Source of the DNA: an uncultured Chloroflexota bacterium
Lineage (GTDB): Bacteria > Chloroflexota > Limnocylindria > Limnocylindrales > CSP1-4
Assembly: GCA_903930745.1 (NCBI GenBank)
Contig: CAIYZX010000148.1
Span: 1 to 13,771 of the forward strand
DNA: 13,771 nucleotides
Reading direction: 5' to 3'
The notes under the pieces are model-generated. The model had not been told where the DNA came from, did not search any database, and saw only the letters and a list, made by a program, of their open reading frames with translations. Shown piece after piece: positions 13,754-13,771 of this stretch. Within the stretch, counting starts at the first letter, position 1; every line of letters begins with the position of its first letter. The position numbers were made by a program, and so were the translations under genes.

Positions 13754-13771
13754 GCGTGACTCCGCGTGACA

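Overview
This is a very GC-rich bacterial window carrying 12 protein-coding genes and no rRNA, tRNA, CRISPR array or insertion sequence that I can see. All genes but one (a cupin) are on the minus strand. The gene families point to Chloroflexota (a Limnocylindria-like lineage) or, less likely, Actinomycetota. The evidence is the DUF3090/SCO1664 pair, a NEW3-domain protein with an ABC-2 exporter, DUF4397 surface proteins, and genes without Shine-Dalgarno sequences that have a -10 box just upstream of the ATG. This placement is inference; no ribosomal marker is present.

Left part (1-3486). A class III PLP aminotransferase is followed by a truncated major facilitator transporter that runs off the left edge. 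Upstream lie a secreted, membrane-anchored protein with two DUF4397 domains, and a 62-residue four-cysteine zinc-ribbon protein. The small gene has the clearest promoter of the window (perfect TTGACA, 17-bp spacer), a leader of about 165 nt, and a hairpin next to its ribosome binding site.

Middle (3487-8643). A flavoprotein of the alkyl-DHAP synthase (AGPS) family and an FGGY sugar/polyol kinase overlap by ATGA and are surely one operon; they probably act on consecutive intermediates of one unassigned pathway. A DUF985 cupin is transcribed divergently from them. It converges, across a GC-rich hairpin, on the DUF3090-SCO1664 pair, whose second member keeps kinase-like residues.

Right part (8708-13753). 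A tight cluster reads, in order of transcription: secreted/anchored NEW3 protein, ABC ATPase, ABC-2 permease, and a sulfite-oxidase-type molybdoenzyme. The molybdoenzyme has four predicted N-terminal membrane helices, then a twin-arginine motif before a fifth helix, then the catalytic domain. This predicts insertion by Sec followed by export of the folded Mo domain by Tat. It is the most interesting architecture in the window.

Gaps between genes are all under 300 bases; what they hold is listed as separate features.
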